The notes: generated from the sequence alone by a model not told the origin. Counted from the first letter of the stretch, positions 1 through 9,574 are shown. The stretch: 38,415 nt of DNA from Candidatus Krumholzibacteriia bacterium (GCA_035268685.1 DATFKK010000094.1:1-38415), one strand, 5' to 3'. Numbers and translations are program-made.

Positions 1-79
1 AACGTCCTACGGGCACTTTCCCCGTGCATCGCTCCCGGAGGGCCACTACACTGCCGCTACCCGGCGTCGGACGGCATGC

Positions 80-174
80 GGGAGCGGATGGGTCCTGGTG
101 GGCCCCGGGGACTTCAAATCCTGCGGTCGGGCGTTCGCGTCCGAGGTGGGTTCGATTCCCACACGTTCCCGCCA
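80..174 (+). tRNA. selC: tRNA-Sec (anticodon TCA)
   Basis: Selenocysteine tRNA, which inserts Sec at recoded UGA codons after Ser charging and conversion by SelA. Seen directly: acceptor arms 80-86 and 164-170 pair (one G-T), the discriminator is G171 and CCA is encoded (172-174). The D stem is an unusually long 6 bp (90-95/100-105) with a short TGGT loop, a hallmark of tRNA-Sec. The anticodon loop CTTCAAA lies at 112-118, the long variable arm is a 7-bp stem with a TTCG tetraloop (127-144), and the T arm is 146-162. The eighth acceptor pair expected in bacterial tRNA-Sec would be G87-A163, a mismatch, and the anticodon stem seems to need a bulged G123. Length is 95 nt. No selA, selB or selD lies in this window. 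Confidence 0.95.
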
Positions 175-213
175 CCCACGAACCGAGGCTCGCGGCGGCC
201 GCCGAGCCGTGGG
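175..213 (+). terminator. Hairpin directly after tRNA-Sec (processing or termination signal)
   Basis: GGCTCG (187-192) pairs with CGAGCC (203-208), and CCCAC (175-179) pairs with GTGGG (209-213) around a one-sided bulge. The structure begins at the base after the encoded CCA. There is no T-tract, so it may be a 3'-processing signal or a weak terminator rather than a standard intrinsic terminator. Confidence 0.45.
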
Positions 214-285
214 CCGGCCACCCGACGATCCGACCGTCCGATCGGCACGCCCGCCGGTGCGTTCCCGTCGCCGTGGAGTCCTGCG

Positions 286-1308
286 TTGGCCGAAGACACG
301 CTCACGCTCGATCCTCCGGATACGGAGACCCCCGAGACCGAGAGCCAGGCCGAGGAGCGCGCGCCGGAGGACGAGCCGAAGGTCGTCGCCTTCGCGAACC
401 CCGCTGCGGGCAAGGGCGCGGTCCGGCGACGGCTGGTTCCCTTGCGCGAACGCCTGGTCGTGCTGTGGCCGGGTCTGGAACTCTACATCACCGATGGTCC
501 GGGACACGCCGCGCGGGTGTTGCAGGGCCTGCCGCTCCCGAAGGGGTCGCTGGTGATCGCGATCGGTGGCGACGGCACGGTGCACGAGATCGGGGCCGCG
601 CTGGTGAAGCGCGAGGGAGTCGCGATGGGCGTCGTCCCCTTCGGCTCGGGAAACGACGTCGCGGCACAGCTGGGCATGCCGCGGGACCCCTTCGCCAGTC
701 TCGAAGCGATCAAGAACGGAACGCCGTTGCCGTGGGACGTGGGGTCGATCGGTCCACACGTGTTCCTCAACACGGTGGGCTTCGCGTTGAGCGCCGAGAC
801 CTGCTACTGGTCGCACCGGACCGGTCCGCTCACGGGACTGGCCCGGTACGCACTGGCCACGCTGCGCGCGTGGTGGACGCACGAACCGCTCACGCTCGGC
901 ATCGACGGCATGCAGCACTCCGGGACGTGGATCACCACGCTGATCGAGGTGGCGATCGGCGATCGCAGCGGGGGCGGCTTCCGTCTCACGGCGCGCGCCC
1001 GGGTCGACGACGGTCTGCTGGACGTCTGCATGGTGGAGGCCCTGCCTCGTTGGCAGATCCCGTGGCTCGTGCCGCGGGCCCGCACGGGCAAGCACCTGGA
1101 CCACCCGGCGGTGACCTACGAGCAGCTGAGCAACTTCCGGATCCAGCTCGCACATGACACGCGCGTGCACGTCGACGGCGAGGTGCACCAGCTGACCAAG
1201 GGCGAGCACTCGGTCCGGATCCGGTCCCGCGCACTGCAACTGGTGGTCGCGCCCGACCATCCCCGCGCCATCGTGGCACGCACGTTCGAACTGGGCGACG
1301 ACGCGTGA
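286..1308 (+). CDS. Diacylglycerol kinase / YegS-family lipid kinase
   Basis: Predicted soluble lipid kinase of the DAGK catalytic-domain family (LCB5/YegS/DgkB), which phosphorylates diacylglycerol or a related lipid with ATP. Length is 340 aa. Seen: the N-terminal strand ending in NPAAGKG, the GGDGT nucleotide-binding motif at about residues 94-98, PFGSGND about 30 residues later, and a C-terminal beta-rich half ending in the DGE motif (VHVDGEVHQL) typical of the family. The open frame extends upstream through the tRNA-Sec gene, so the start must be later. I chose TTG 286 because GGAG at 275-278 lies 7 nt upstream and no in-frame ATG occurs before the kinase core. The stop overlaps the next gene's GTG. 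The exact lipid substrate cannot be told from sequence. Confidence 0.85.
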   Translation: MAEDTLTLDPPDTETPETESQAEERAPEDEPKVVAFANPAAGKGAVRRRLVPLRERLVVLWPGLELYITDGPGHAARVLQGLPLPKGSLVIAIGGDGTVHEIGAALVKREGVAMGVVPFGSGNDVAAQLGMPRDPFASLEAIKNGTPLPWDVGSIGPHVFLNTVGFALSAETCYWSHRTGPLTGLARYALATLRAWWTHEPLTLGIDGMQHSGTWITTLIEVAIGDRSGGGFRLTARARVDDGLLDVCMVEALPRWQIPWLVPRARTGKHLDHPAVTYEQLSNFRIQLAHDTRVHVDGEVHQLTKGEHSVRIRSRALQLVVAPDHPRAIVARTFELGDDA

Positions 1309-2021
1309 AGCGGCTGTTGAGCATCCTCCTCGCGGTTCTTCTGCCGGCCGGTCCGGTGCACACCGCCCTCGCGTCGCCGGCGACGCGGCACGAGATCGCG
1401 GCGACGCCGCTGATGCTGGCCCAGGCGACGGACCCCGACGAGCAGACGACGGAGGACCCGCAACCCGAGTCCGACCAACCCCCCGAGTCCGACCAACCCC
1501 CTGAGTCCGACCAACCCCCCGAGTCGGGCGACGGCTTCGATCCCTCCGAGGCCGCCGAGCGCGAGCGCCGCGAACAGGCCCTGGACGGCCTGCGCGAGGC
1601 CCAGCGGAGCAGCACGGCGGCGATCTTCATGTCGCTCGTGGTGCCCGGATGGGGGCAGCTCTACGCCGACGTCCCGTTCTGGGGCACCGTGGCCTTCGCC
1701 ACGCAGATGTACTTCCTGGGCTCGATCCTCATGGAATCGCGCCGGGTGGAACGCCAATCGGTGCGGCGCGACCGCGAGGCGATCGGCTCGACCTTCCGCG
1801 CCGCCCGCGACGAGTACGTGACCGAACACCGCGAGCGGGCCCGGGACTTCGTCTGGTGGAGCGCCGCCGGATTCCTGATCGTGGCGTTGGACGCCTACGT
1901 CAGCGTGGAACTGGCCGGTTTCGACGACGACGACCCTCCGACGCCGGATCTCGACCGGGAGTGGACCCGGAGCGGTGGATCTGGCGATGGCTTCGCGCTC
2001 CGGCTAAACTTCGATTTCTGA
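1305..2021 (+). CDS. Secreted/membrane protein with proline-rich repeat linker (DUF5683-like)
   Basis: No function known. This 238-aa protein has an N-terminal signal peptide (KR, then a leucine/alanine-rich core, cleavage probably after residues 23-25). An acidic proline-rich linker with repeated PESDQP units follows, then a charged helix, a hydrophobic segment starting [11 protein letters not shown], a charged stretch and a second hydrophobic segment ([16 protein letters not shown]). The C-terminus ends in alternating hydrophobics and Phe. The PGWGQLY motif near a membrane segment resembles DUF5683-type proteins, which is my inference. The GTG start overlaps the TGA of the kinase gene, so translation is probably coupled. 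The linker is encoded by an 18-bp tandem repeat and may vary in length between strains. Confidence 0.75.
   Translation: MKRLLSILLAVLLPAGPVHTALASPATRHEIAATPLMLAQATDPDEQTTEDPQPESDQPPESDQPPESDQPPESGDGFDPSEAAERERREQALDGLREAQRSSTAAIFMSLVVPGWGQLYADVPFWGTVAFATQMYFLGSILMESRRVERQSVRRDREAIGSTFRAARDEYVTEHRERARDFVWWSAAGFLIVALDAYVSVELAGFDDDDPPTPDLDREWTRSGGSGDGFALRLNFDF
1467..1526 (+). repeat. 18-bp in-frame tandem repeat
   Basis: The unit GAGTCCGACCAACCCCCC occurs at 1467-1484, 1485-1502 and 1503-1520 (one C-to-T difference), followed by a partial fourth copy. The period is a multiple of three, so copy changes add or remove six residues (ESDQPP) without a frameshift. It encodes the linker after the signal peptide of the 1305-2021 protein. 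Confidence 0.95.
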
Positions 2022-2051
2022 CCGGTGGCCTCTCCGCCGGCCCCTCGACGA

Positions 2052-2071
2052 GCCGCCGACCCCACGGCGGC
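2052..2071 (+). other. Hairpin upstream of lepA
   Basis: GCCGCCG (2052-2058) pairs perfectly with CGGCGGC (2065-2071) around a 6-nt loop in the 65-nt gap before lepA, about 8 nt before its ribosome-binding site. No T-tract follows. It could be an mRNA stability or translation element. Confidence 0.35.
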
Positions 2072-2086
2072 CGACACCAGGTGAGC

Positions 2087-3904
2087 ATGTCCATCGATCC
2101 CGCCAAGGTCCGGAACTTCTGCATCGTCGCGCACATCGACCACGGCAAGTCCACGCTGGCCGACCGGTTGCTCGAGCGCGCGGGTGCGATCGAAGAGCGC
2201 GACATGCGCGAACAGCTGCTCGATTCCATGGACCTCGAGCGCGAGCGCGGAATCACGATCAAGAGCCACCCGGTGCGGATCGACTACACGGCGAAGAACG
2301 GCGAGAAGTACGTCTTCCACCTGATCGACACGCCGGGCCACGTGGACTTCCACCACGAGGTGAGCCGCAGCCTCGCCGCGTGCGAAGGTGCGCTGCTGGT
2401 GGTCGACGCGGCCCAGGGGGTCGAGGCGCAGACCATCAACAATCTGTACCTGGCCGTGGAGCACGACCTGGAGATCGTGCCGGTGATCAACAAGGTCGAC
2501 CTGCCGAGCGCGCGCCCCGAAGAGGTCACCGAGCAGATCTGCGACCTGATCGGGTGCCTGCCGGACGAGGTCGCACGGGTGAGCGCGAAGACGGGCGAGG
2601 GCGTCGAGGACCTGATGGAGCACATCGTCCAGCAGGTCCCACCACCGGCGCCGAACCGCGACGAGCCGCTGCGTGCGATCGTCTTCGACAGCATCTTCGA
2701 CGCCTATCGCGGTACCATTGCCTACGTGCGCGTCGTGGACGGCGTGGTGAAGGCGGGCGACGACATCCTCATGATGGGCGGTGGCCAGAAGCACGACGTC
2801 ATGGAGGTCGGCTTCTTCCGGATCAAGCAGTACGCCACCGAGTCGCTCGAAGCGGGCGAAGTCGGCTACCTGGCCACGGGCGCGAAGAGTGTCGCCGCCC
2901 TGCAGATGGGCGACACCATCACGCTGGCCGACCACCCGGCGAAGGAGCCGGTGATCGGCTACGTCCCGGCCAAGCCCATGGTCTTCTCGGGATTCTATCC
3001 CGTCGACGCCGACGACTACGAGGGTCTGAAGGACGCGCTCGAGAAGTTGAAGATGAACGACGCCGCGCTGGCTTTCGAGCCCGAGACGAGTGCCGCGTTG
3101 GGCTTCGGTTTCCGCTGCGGATTCCTCGGTCTTCTTCATCTCGAGATCGTTCAGGAGCGGATCGAGCGCGAGTACGACATCGACCTCATCGCCACGCTCC
3201 CGAACGTCGAGTACCACGCGCAGCTACGGACGAAGACGGGCGAGATCGAGGAAGTGATCGTCGACAACCCCTCCGAGATGCCCGAGCCCGGCTCGCTCGA
3301 GACCATCGCCGAACCCTTCGTGAAGGCGAGCATCATCACTCCCAAGGAGTACGTGGGCGGCATGATGTCGATCTCGCTCGAACGGCGGGCCGAGCAGACG
3401 GGCATGCACTACCTCGACGAGATGCGCGTCCAGATCGACTTCAAGATGCCCCTGTCCGAGCTCGTGGTCGACTTCTTCGACAAGATCAAGAGCGTGAGCC
3501 GCGGCTACGCGAGTCTCGACTACGAGTACCTGGGCTACGAGGCGAGCAATCTGGTGAAGCTCGACATCCTGCTCAACGGTGATCCCGTTGACGCACTCAG
3601 TGTGATCGTGCACCGTGACAAGGCCTACGAGTGGGGTCGCGATCTCTGCCGCAAGCTCAAGGAGATGCTGCCTCGACAGATGTTCGAGATCGCGATCCAG
3701 GCCGCGATCGGCGGCCGGGTGATCGCCCGCACCAACGTCAAGGCTCTGCGCAAGAACGTCACGGCGAAGTGCTACGGCGGTGACGTCACGCGCAAGCGGA
3801 AGCTCCTGGAGAAACAGAAAGAGGGCAAGAAGCGTATGAAGCAGGTCGGGAGCGTCGAGATCCCGCAAGAGGCCTTCTTCGCTGTCCTCAAGGTCGAACG
3901 GTGA
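2087..3904 (+). CDS. lepA: Elongation factor 4 (LepA), ribosome back-translocating GTPase
   Basis: Ribosome-associated translational GTPase. The 605-aa length is normal for LepA. Seen: the G1 motif AHIDHGKST at about residues 15-23, the G2-region RGITIKS, the G3 motif DTPGHVDF, the G4 motif NKVDLP, then EF-Tu/EF-G-like beta-barrel and EF-G III/V-like domains, and a Lys/Arg-rich C-terminal domain ([24 protein letters not shown]) that is diagnostic of LepA. The frame is open far upstream, but homology begins at [14 protein letters not shown] 2087 is preceded by AGGTG at 2079-2083; an in-frame GTG at 2081 is an alternative two codons earlier. lepB follows closely. A TAAACT at 2005-2010 could be a weak -10. 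Confidence 0.97.
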   Translation: MSIDPAKVRNFCIVAHIDHGKSTLADRLLERAGAIEERDMREQLLDSMDLERERGITIKSHPVRIDYTAKNGEKYVFHLIDTPGHVDFHHEVSRSLAACEGALLVVDAAQGVEAQTINNLYLAVEHDLEIVPVINKVDLPSARPEEVTEQICDLIGCLPDEVARVSAKTGEGVEDLMEHIVQQVPPPAPNRDEPLRAIVFDSIFDAYRGTIAYVRVVDGVVKAGDDILMMGGGQKHDVMEVGFFRIKQYATESLEAGEVGYLATGAKSVAALQMGDTITLADHPAKEPVIGYVPAKPMVFSGFYPVDADDYEGLKDALEKLKMNDAALAFEPETSAALGFGFRCGFLGLLHLEIVQERIEREYDIDLIATLPNVEYHAQLRTKTGEIEEVIVDNPSEMPEPGSLETIAEPFVKASIITPKEYVGGMMSISLERRAEQTGMHYLDEMRVQIDFKMPLSELVVDFFDKIKSVSRGYASLDYEYLGYEASNLVKLDILLNGDPVDALSVIVHRDKAYEWGRDLCRKLKEMLPRQMFEIAIQAAIGGRVIARTNVKALRKNVTAKCYGGDVTRKRKLLEKQKEGKKRMKQVGSVEIPQEAFFAVLKVER

Positions 3905-3953
3905 ACCGATGGGCGATGCGCGACGCCGCCGCCCGGGCGAGCAGGAGAAACAC

Positions 3954-4631
3954 GTGACCGATTCGAAGGCGGCCGAGGGCGCCGCTCCCGCCGGCAAGTC
4001 CGGCGAGGTGTCCGGGAGCCGCGAGGTCCGACGGCGCGAACCCGTCTGGCTGGAGTACGGCAAGGCGATCCTCACCGCGGTCGCGCTGGCGCTCGTCATC
4101 CGGACCTTCGGCGTACAGGCCTTCCGCATTCCGAGCCCTTCGATGGAGGACACCCTGCTGGTCGGCGACCACCTCTTCGTGAGCAAGTTCCTGTACGGCG
4201 CCGAGATCCCCTTCACCGGTGGGATCCGTCTTCCCGGCTTCCGCGATCCGGAACACGGGGACGTGATCGTGTTCCGATTCCCGGAGGACCCGAGCCAGGA
4301 CTACATCAAGCGGTGTGTGGGCGTGCCGGGCGACAAGGTCGAGTACCGTGACAAGGTCCTGTACGTGAACGGCGAGCGGCAGGAGGAACCCTACGTGAAG
4401 CTCGCCGACGGCGACCGTATCAGCCCGAACCGCGACAACTTCGGGCCGATCTTGGTGCCCGAGGGCAAGTACTTCATGATGGGCGACAACCGCGATCGCA
4501 GCAGCGACTCGCGCTACTGGGGTTTCGTCGACCACACCCAGATCCGGGGCAAGGCGATCTTCATCTACTGGTCGTGGGATCCGGACGCCAACACCATCCG
4601 TTTCTCGCGGCTCTTCGACCTGATCCACTGA
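3954..4631 (+). CDS. lepB: Signal peptidase I
   Basis: Membrane serine protease that cleaves Sec and Tat signal peptides on the outer face of the cytoplasmic membrane. Length is 225 aa. A charged 34-residue cytoplasmic segment is followed by one transmembrane helix (about residues 38-52). The catalytic serine is Ser63 in SPSM, and the general-base lysine is Lys119 in YIKRCVGVPGD. The conserved GDNRDRSSDSRYWG box lies near residue 180. GTG 3954 is preferred because AGGAGA (3943-3948) lies 5 nt upstream. An in-frame ATG at 3909 lacks such a site and would start within 5 nt of the lepA stop. Pairing of lepA with lepB is common in bacteria. Confidence 0.96.
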   Translation: MTDSKAAEGAAPAGKSGEVSGSREVRRREPVWLEYGKAILTAVALALVIRTFGVQAFRIPSPSMEDTLLVGDHLFVSKFLYGAEIPFTGGIRLPGFRDPEHGDVIVFRFPEDPSQDYIKRCVGVPGDKVEYRDKVLYVNGERQEEPYVKLADGDRISPNRDNFGPILVPEGKYFMMGDNRDRSSDSRYWGFVDHTQIRGKAIFIYWSWDPDANTIRFSRLFDLIH

Positions 4632-4656
4632 GGCCGGGCCGGGCGAGGACGACGCC

Positions 4657-5775
4657 GTGAGCACCGCGCACTCGCTCTACGTGCACGTTCCGTTCTGCGA
4701 CGTACGTTGCCCCTACTGTCATTTCACGTGTTTCGTGAATCGCGACCCCGAGCTGCCCGAGCGCTGGGCGCGCGCGGTGGTCCGCGAGTGGGGCCTGCAC
4801 CGGGAGCGGGGGCGGGCCGAACGGGTGGCCAGCGTGTACTTCGGCGGCGGGACGCCTTCGGCGCTTCCCCCCGGGGCGCGGGAGCGGATCGGGACGTGGC
4901 TGGCCGACGACGTCGTGCCTCGCCTCGAACCCGAGGCCGAGGTCACCGTCGAGGTCAACCCCGAGAGCGCCTGGCCGGAGAGCCTGCGCCCGTGGGTGGA
5001 GGCCGGGGCGAATCGCCTGAGCGTGGGCGTGCAGAGCATGGACCCCGACGTGCTCACCTTCCTGGGCCGCCTGAACACTCCGCGGTCGAATCTACGGGCG
5101 CTGGATCTGGCGTGTTCACTGGTGGAGAACGTGTCGGCCGATCTGATCGTGGGCACGCCGGCCGACGACCGTCGCAAGCTCGCCGCCTCGATCGAGGCGA
5201 TCACCGCGTTGCCGATCGTGCACGTGTCGGCCTACCTGCTCGAGATCCACCGGACCACGCGCTTCGGGCGGGACGTGGCGTCGGGACGCTGGCAGCCCAC
5301 GCCCGACGACGAGCAGGCCGATCGCTACCTCGAGATGGTCGACCGTCTGGCCGCGCGGGGGCTCGAGGCCTACGAGCTGTCGAATTTCGCGCTCGCGCCT
5401 TTCGAGGCGCAGCACAACGCGCGGTACTGGGCGCGCGAGGCCTATCTGGGCCTCGGTCCGTCGGCACACTCCTACGAACCGGAGCGCCGCTGGTCGAATC
5501 TCCGCGACACGCGCGCCTGGTGCGAGGCGGTCGAGACCGGCAGGCTCGAGACAGAGGTCGACGAACGTCTGGACCACGCCGCCGTTCGTCGCGAGCGAAT
5601 CCTGCTCGGGCTGCGCCGGCGCGAGGGGGTGCCGACCGCCTGGCTCGTCGAGCGCGACCGCTGGTGCCACGAGGCGGCCCGGTCCGGCTTGCTGACCCGG
5701 CGCGGCGACCGCTGGGCCGCGACCCCCACGGGCTGGCTGGTGCTCGATCAGATCGTCGCCCAACTCACCGACTGA
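4657..5775 (+). CDS. hemW: HemW-type radical SAM protein (heme chaperone family)
   Basis: Member of the HemN/HemW radical SAM family, often annotated as oxygen-independent coproporphyrinogen III oxidase-like. HemW proteins are heme-binding and lack true HemN activity where tested. Length is 372 aa. The radical SAM CX3CX2C motif is Cys14, Cys18 and Cys21, with another Cys at 25. YFGGGTPS follows, and the HemW-type HNxxYW motif (HNARYW) lies at about residues 253-258. GTG 4657 has GAGGA at 4644-4648. Its place just before hrcA matches the lepA-hemW-hrcA order of Firmicutes. HemW is preferred over HemN because of length, synteny and the HNxxYW motif. Confidence 0.9.
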   Translation: MSTAHSLYVHVPFCDVRCPYCHFTCFVNRDPELPERWARAVVREWGLHRERGRAERVASVYFGGGTPSALPPGARERIGTWLADDVVPRLEPEAEVTVEVNPESAWPESLRPWVEAGANRLSVGVQSMDPDVLTFLGRLNTPRSNLRALDLACSLVENVSADLIVGTPADDRRKLAASIEAITALPIVHVSAYLLEIHRTTRFGRDVASGRWQPTPDDEQADRYLEMVDRLAARGLEAYELSNFALAPFEAQHNARYWAREAYLGLGPSAHSYEPERRWSNLRDTRAWCEAVETGRLETEVDERLDHAAVRRERILLGLRRREGVPTAWLVERDRWCHEAARSGLLTRRGDRWAATPTGWLVLDQIVAQLTD

Positions 5776-5812
5776 CAAGCACTTGCGCGTAGCTGGCAGT
5801 CGAGTCCGCCGC

Positions 5813-5840
5813 TTGACAGCGTCCCCGCCGTGGATATGTT
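5813..5840 (+). promoter_or_regulatory. Sigma-70-type promoter of the hrcA heat-shock operon
   Basis: TTGACA at 5813-5818, a 16-bp spacer, then TATGTT at 5835-5840, about 35 bp before hrcA. The consensus -35 and 4-of-6 -10 make this one of the best promoters in the window. The CIRCE operator expected for HrcA (TTAGCACTC-N9-GAGTGCTAA) is not recognisable in the gap 5776-5875. Confidence 0.75.
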
Positions 5841-5875
5841 CCCCTCGCAGACGCACCCGACTCCCCGAGGTGGCC

Positions 5876-6910
5876 ATGCCACGTCCGGCCCGTGATCGAC
5901 ATCTTCAGGTCCTGCAGGCGTTGGTGCAGCTCTTCATCCAGCGCCGCGAGCCGATCAGCAGCCGCATGATCGAAGCGAGCGGCATGCTCGACATCAAGAG
6001 CGCGTCGATCCGCTCGGTCCTGGGCGAACTCGAGCGGCAGGGTTACCTGATCCAGCCCCACTCGAGCTCCGGCCGGATCCCCACCGATCTCGGGTACCGC
6101 GCCTACGTCGACGGGCTGAGGGTGGCCGACCAACCGGTCGATGAGCGGGCGATGCAAGAAGTCGAATCGGCCATCGCCGAGGCCGGGGCGGACCTCGAGC
6201 AGGTGCTCCACGCGATCAATCGGGTGATCGGTCGTATCAGCCACAACATTGCGATCCTCGGCGGACCGCGGGACCGCACGCCGCGGATCGTGGGCGTGGA
6301 CCTCTACCACCGTGACTCGCAGCACGTGTTCGTCCTGATCTCGATGGAGGGCGGCGCGACGCGGACCGAACTCGTGCGCCTCGACCGCGAGATCGTGCCC
6401 GAGACCGTGTTCGCCGCGAGTGCCGTCCTGGCCGATCGCCTGGTCGGTCAGTACCCCGAGGACGTCCGCTTGCACTTCGACGACTTCCTGCCCGAGCCGG
6501 CGACCGAACGCGAGTCCGTGGCCCGCGACGTGGCCGTCCGGGCCCGGGGGCTGTTCGACCCTCGTGACCTCCTGCAGTTCACCTACGAAGGGCTGGGGGA
6601 GGCCCTCGTCCAGCCCGAGTTCGCCGACCCCGAACGCCTGAAGGCGCTGCTGGAACTGATCGCGCAGAGCGAGGTTCTGCAGACGACCCTCGAGCGGACG
6701 ACCGGTGCCGCACCCGGCGAACTGGCGCTGACGATCGGCCGCGAGAACGAGATCCCGGCGCTGCACCCCTTCTCGCTGCTGGCAACTCGCTTCGAAGTGG
6801 ACGATCGTGTCGGATACTTCGCGGTACTCGGTCCGCGCCGCATGCCCTACGTGCAGACGGCGGGACTGATCCGGCTGATCGCGTACCACCTCGAGCGCGC
6901 TCGGCGCTGA
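5876..6910 (+). CDS. hrcA: Heat-inducible transcription repressor HrcA
   Basis: Repressor of class I heat-shock operons. In well-studied species it binds CIRCE operators as a dimer and needs GroEL for activity. Length is 344 aa. The N-terminal winged helix covers about residues 1-75 and includes the motif SASIRSVLGELERQGYL followed by SSGRIPTDLGYRAYVD, the HrcA signature. The rest is a GAF-like dimerisation region. ATG 5876 follows GAGG at 5867-5870 and matches the conserved protein start; the frame is open upstream only through the promoter. First gene of hrcA-grpE-dnaK-dnaJ, so autoregulation is likely. Confidence 0.95.
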   Translation: MPRPARDRHLQVLQALVQLFIQRREPISSRMIEASGMLDIKSASIRSVLGELERQGYLIQPHSSSGRIPTDLGYRAYVDGLRVADQPVDERAMQEVESAIAEAGADLEQVLHAINRVIGRISHNIAILGGPRDRTPRIVGVDLYHRDSQHVFVLISMEGGATRTELVRLDREIVPETVFAASAVLADRLVGQYPEDVRLHFDDFLPEPATERESVARDVAVRARGLFDPRDLLQFTYEGLGEALVQPEFADPERLKALLELIAQSEVLQTTLERTTGAAPGELALTIGRENEIPALHPFSLLATRFEVDDRVGYFAVLGPRRMPYVQTAGLIRLIAYHLERARR

Positions 6911-6952
6911 TCCGACCCGCGGCTCCCGATCACACCAGGAGTGAACCGATCC

Positions 6953-7675
6953 ATGTCCGATCGACACGATCCGAAGAAGTCCAGCGAGGACACGCACGAC
7001 CGTTCCGAGGAGCGCGTGTCGACCGACGCCGCGCCCGAATCCACGTCCGGCCCCGAGGCCGGGTCGGAGAGCGGTGCCGAGGCGGAGTCCGCCGACCACG
7101 AGCACGATCCCTCCGTGGACGTACGCGAGGTCGCCGAACTGGAGGACAGCCTCGGGCAATCGGCGGAGGACGATTCCGAGGGGCAGGAAGAACCTGCCGT
7201 CAGCCGCGAGGTCCAGCTCCAGTCCCAGGTCGAGCGTCTTCAGGCCGAGGCCGACGCGAATCGCGACAAGTGGATGCGCGCCATGGCCGAGTTGGAGAAT
7301 TTCCGCAAGCGGGCCCGCCGCGAGCTGGATTCGTCCATCAATCTTGCTAGGGCAGATGTACTCAAGCAGCTCCTCGAGGTGCTCGACAACTTCGAGCGTG
7401 CCCTCGATGCGTTCGACCAGGCCGAGAATGGCCCGGACGAGACGTTCATCAAGGGCGTGACCCTCATCCAGGACCAGCTCCTGAAGGTGCTGCGGGAGAA
7501 CGGCGTGTCGCGGATCGAAGCGGTGGGTGAGCCCTTCGACCCGAACGTGCACGAAGCCGTGTCGCAGATCGAATCGGACGACGTGCCCAGCCAGCACGTC
7601 GCCCATGTCGTCAAGGCGGGTTATCGCATCGAGGATCAGGTGCTACGACCCGCCGTGGTGGTCGTCGCCCAGTAG
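6953..7675 (+). CDS. grpE: GrpE nucleotide exchange factor
   Basis: Co-chaperone that releases ADP from DnaK. Length is 240 aa. The N-terminal 85 residues are acidic, low-complexity and probably disordered. A long coiled coil follows (about residues 85-130, including the conserved ELENFRKRARRE), then the four-helix region (LLEVLDNFERAL) and the C-terminal beta domain with the family motif PFDPNVHEAV. ATG 6953 is chosen; AGGAG at 6937-6941 is slightly distant (11 nt), and an alternative GTG at 6941 overlaps that site. Confidence 0.95.
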   Translation: MSDRHDPKKSSEDTHDRSEERVSTDAAPESTSGPEAGSESGAEAESADHEHDPSVDVREVAELEDSLGQSAEDDSEGQEEPAVSREVQLQSQVERLQAEADANRDKWMRAMAELENFRKRARRELDSSINLARADVLKQLLEVLDNFERALDAFDQAENGPDETFIKGVTLIQDQLLKVLRENGVSRIEAVGEPFDPNVHEAVSQIESDDVPSQHVAHVVKAGYRIEDQVLRPAVVVVAQ

Positions 7676-7765
7676 GCCGGCTCGGCTCCCTCCGGTCCCC
7701 GGTGACGAACCGTGCACGGCGAACACCGATGGGACCGCAGTGGCGGACCCGGACCGGAGGGCGAA

Positions 7766-9574
7766 GTGAGCAAGGTCATCGGCATCGATCTGGGGACCAC
7801 GAACAGCGTGGTCGCCGTCCTCGAGGGCAGTCAGACCGACATCGTCGCGAACGCGAACGGGAGCCGGACCACGCCGTCGGTGGTCAGCCTCGGTCCCGGC
7901 GACGACTGGCTGGTCGGCGACGTCGCCAAGCGCCAGCTGGCGACGCGTCCCGACGCCACCATCTACAGTATCAAGCGGCTCATGGGCATGCGCTTCGACG
8001 AGGTGACCGGGGACGCCGAGCGCCTCCCCGTGAAGGTCGTCAAGGGCGAAGGGGGCATGGCCTGCGTCGAGATCGAGGGCCAGATGCTGTCGCCGGTCGA
8101 GATCTCGGCCATGGTCCTCCGCACGCTGCGCGACCGCGCCGAGGAGGTCCTCGGCGAGGACGTCTCGCAGGCCGTGATCACCGTACCCGCCTACTTCAAC
8201 GACGCGCAACGGCAGGCGACCAAGGACGCCGGTCGCGTGGCCGGACTCGACGTCCTGCGCATCGTCAACGAGCCCACCGCGGCGGCGCTCGCCTATGGAC
8301 TCGACCGGGGCAAGGCCCAGGACATCGCGGTGTTCGACCTCGGTGGAGGGACCTTCGACATCTCCATCCTGCACCTCGGTGAAGGGGTGTTCGAGGTCCA
8401 CGCCACCGGCGGCGACACGCATCTGGGCGGTGACGACTTCGACCAGGTGATCATCGACTGGATGGTCGAGGAATTCCGCGAACAGACGGGAGTCGACCTG
8501 TCCGGGGACCGGGCCGTGAAGGGGCGGTTGAAGGAGGCCGCCGAGCGCGCGAAGGTCGAACTCAGTGCGGGTCTGGAGTCGCAGATCCAGTTGCCCTTCG
8601 TGGCGCAGATCGACGGCGATCCCGTCCACCTCGACCTCACGGTGACCCGCGCGCGCTTCGAGCGCATGGTCCAGCCCCTGATCGACCGCACACTCGAGTG
8701 TTGCCTGTCAGCGCTCGAGGACGCCGGCATGACGCCCATGCAGATCGACGAGATCATCCTCGTGGGTGGAGCGACCCGTATGCCGGCCGTGCAGCGCGCG
8801 GTCGAGGAACTCTTCGCCAAGATGCCGAACAAGGGTGTCCATCCGGACGAGGTGGTCGCCATGGGTGCGGCGATCCAGGCCGGGGTGCTCGACGGCGAGG
8901 TCGAAGACGTGCTGCTCCTCGACGTCACCCCGCTGTCGCTCGGACTCGAGACCCTCGGTGGCGTGGTCACCCGGGTGATCGACCGCAACACGACCATTCC
9001 CACGCGGCGCTCGCAGATCTTCTCCACCGTGCAGGACGACCAGAGCTCGGTCACGGTGCACTGCGTGCAGGGTGAGCGCGAGATGGCCGCCGACAACCGC
9101 ACGCTCGCGCGCTTCGAACTCAGCGGAATCCCTCCGGCGAAGAAGGGCGTGCCGCAGATCGAGGTGGTCTTCGACATCGACGCCAACGGAATCCTGAACA
9201 TCTCGGCGCGCGACCTCGGGACGGGCCGCGAACAGAACGTGGTGGTCAGTGGGGCCGGGAACCTGTCCGAGTCCGAGATCCAGCGCCTGATCCGCGAGGC
9301 CGAGGACCGGCACGACGAGGACCTGCAGCGCCGCGAGCGGGCCGAACTCAAGCATCGGGCCGAATCGTTGCTGCTGAACGTGCGCGACTCGATCGAGTCG
9401 GCGCGCCGCAGCGGTGTCGACTCGCAGGTGATCAGTGGTCTCGAGGGCCTGTGCGACGCCGTCGAGGACGCCCTGGTGGGCGACGAATCGGAGCCGTTGA
9501 AGGCCTGTGTCGAGGAACTCCAGCAGGCCGCACACGGATTCGCCCAGACACTCTACCAGAGCCGGGACGCCTGA
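7766..9574 (+). CDS. dnaK: Molecular chaperone DnaK (Hsp70)
   Basis: ATP-dependent Hsp70 chaperone working with DnaJ and GrpE. Length is 602 aa, slightly shorter than the usual 610-640. Seen: the phosphate-1 motif [10 protein letters not shown] at the N-terminus, the phosphate-2 motif [11 protein letters not shown], the adenosine motif [10 protein letters not shown], the interdomain linker [12 protein letters not shown], the substrate-binding beta domain and a helical lid. The C-terminus ends QTLYQSRDA and lacks the glycine-rich, acidic DDKK-type tail common in DnaK. GTG 7766 follows GGAGG (7756-7760) by 5 nt; upstream in-frame codons from 7712 do not resemble DnaK. No CIRCE-like element is seen in the 90-nt gap after grpE. 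Confidence 0.97.
   Translation: MSKVIGIDLGTTNSVVAVLEGSQTDIVANANGSRTTPSVVSLGPGDDWLVGDVAKRQLATRPDATIYSIKRLMGMRFDEVTGDAERLPVKVVKGEGGMACVEIEGQMLSPVEISAMVLRTLRDRAEEVLGEDVSQAVITVPAYFNDAQRQATKDAGRVAGLDVLRIVNEPTAAALAYGLDRGKAQDIAVFDLGGGTFDISILHLGEGVFEVHATGGDTHLGGDDFDQVIIDWMVEEFREQTGVDLSGDRAVKGRLKEAAERAKVELSAGLESQIQLPFVAQIDGDPVHLDLTVTRARFERMVQPLIDRTLECCLSALEDAGMTPMQIDEIILVGGATRMPAVQRAVEELFAKMPNKGVHPDEVVAMGAAIQAGVLDGEVEDVLLLDVTPLSLGLETLGGVVTRVIDRNTTIPTRRSQIFSTVQDDQSSVTVHCVQGEREMAADNRTLARFELSGIPPAKKGVPQIEVVFDIDANGILNISARDLGTGREQNVVVSGAGNLSESEIQRLIREAEDRHDEDLQRRERAELKHRAESLLLNVRDSIESARRSGVDSQVISGLEGLCDAVEDALVGDESEPLKACVEELQQAAHGFAQTLYQSRDA

Noticed and set aside
47-52. TACACT as a -10 for tRNA-Sec
   Set aside because: No acceptable -35 at 15-18 bp, and the distance to the tRNA is uncertain.
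76-285. Upstream extension of the lipid kinase frame
   Set aside because: It runs through the tRNA-Sec gene and hairpin; a TTG with a good ribosome-binding site at 286 fits better.
1649-2086. Upstream extension of the lepA frame
   Set aside because: It overlaps most of the preceding secreted-protein gene in another frame and bears no LepA similarity.
5770-5815. Possible CIRCE half-sites (GCACTT ... GGCAGTC)
   Set aside because: Arms do not match the consensus or each other well enough and the spacing is wrong.
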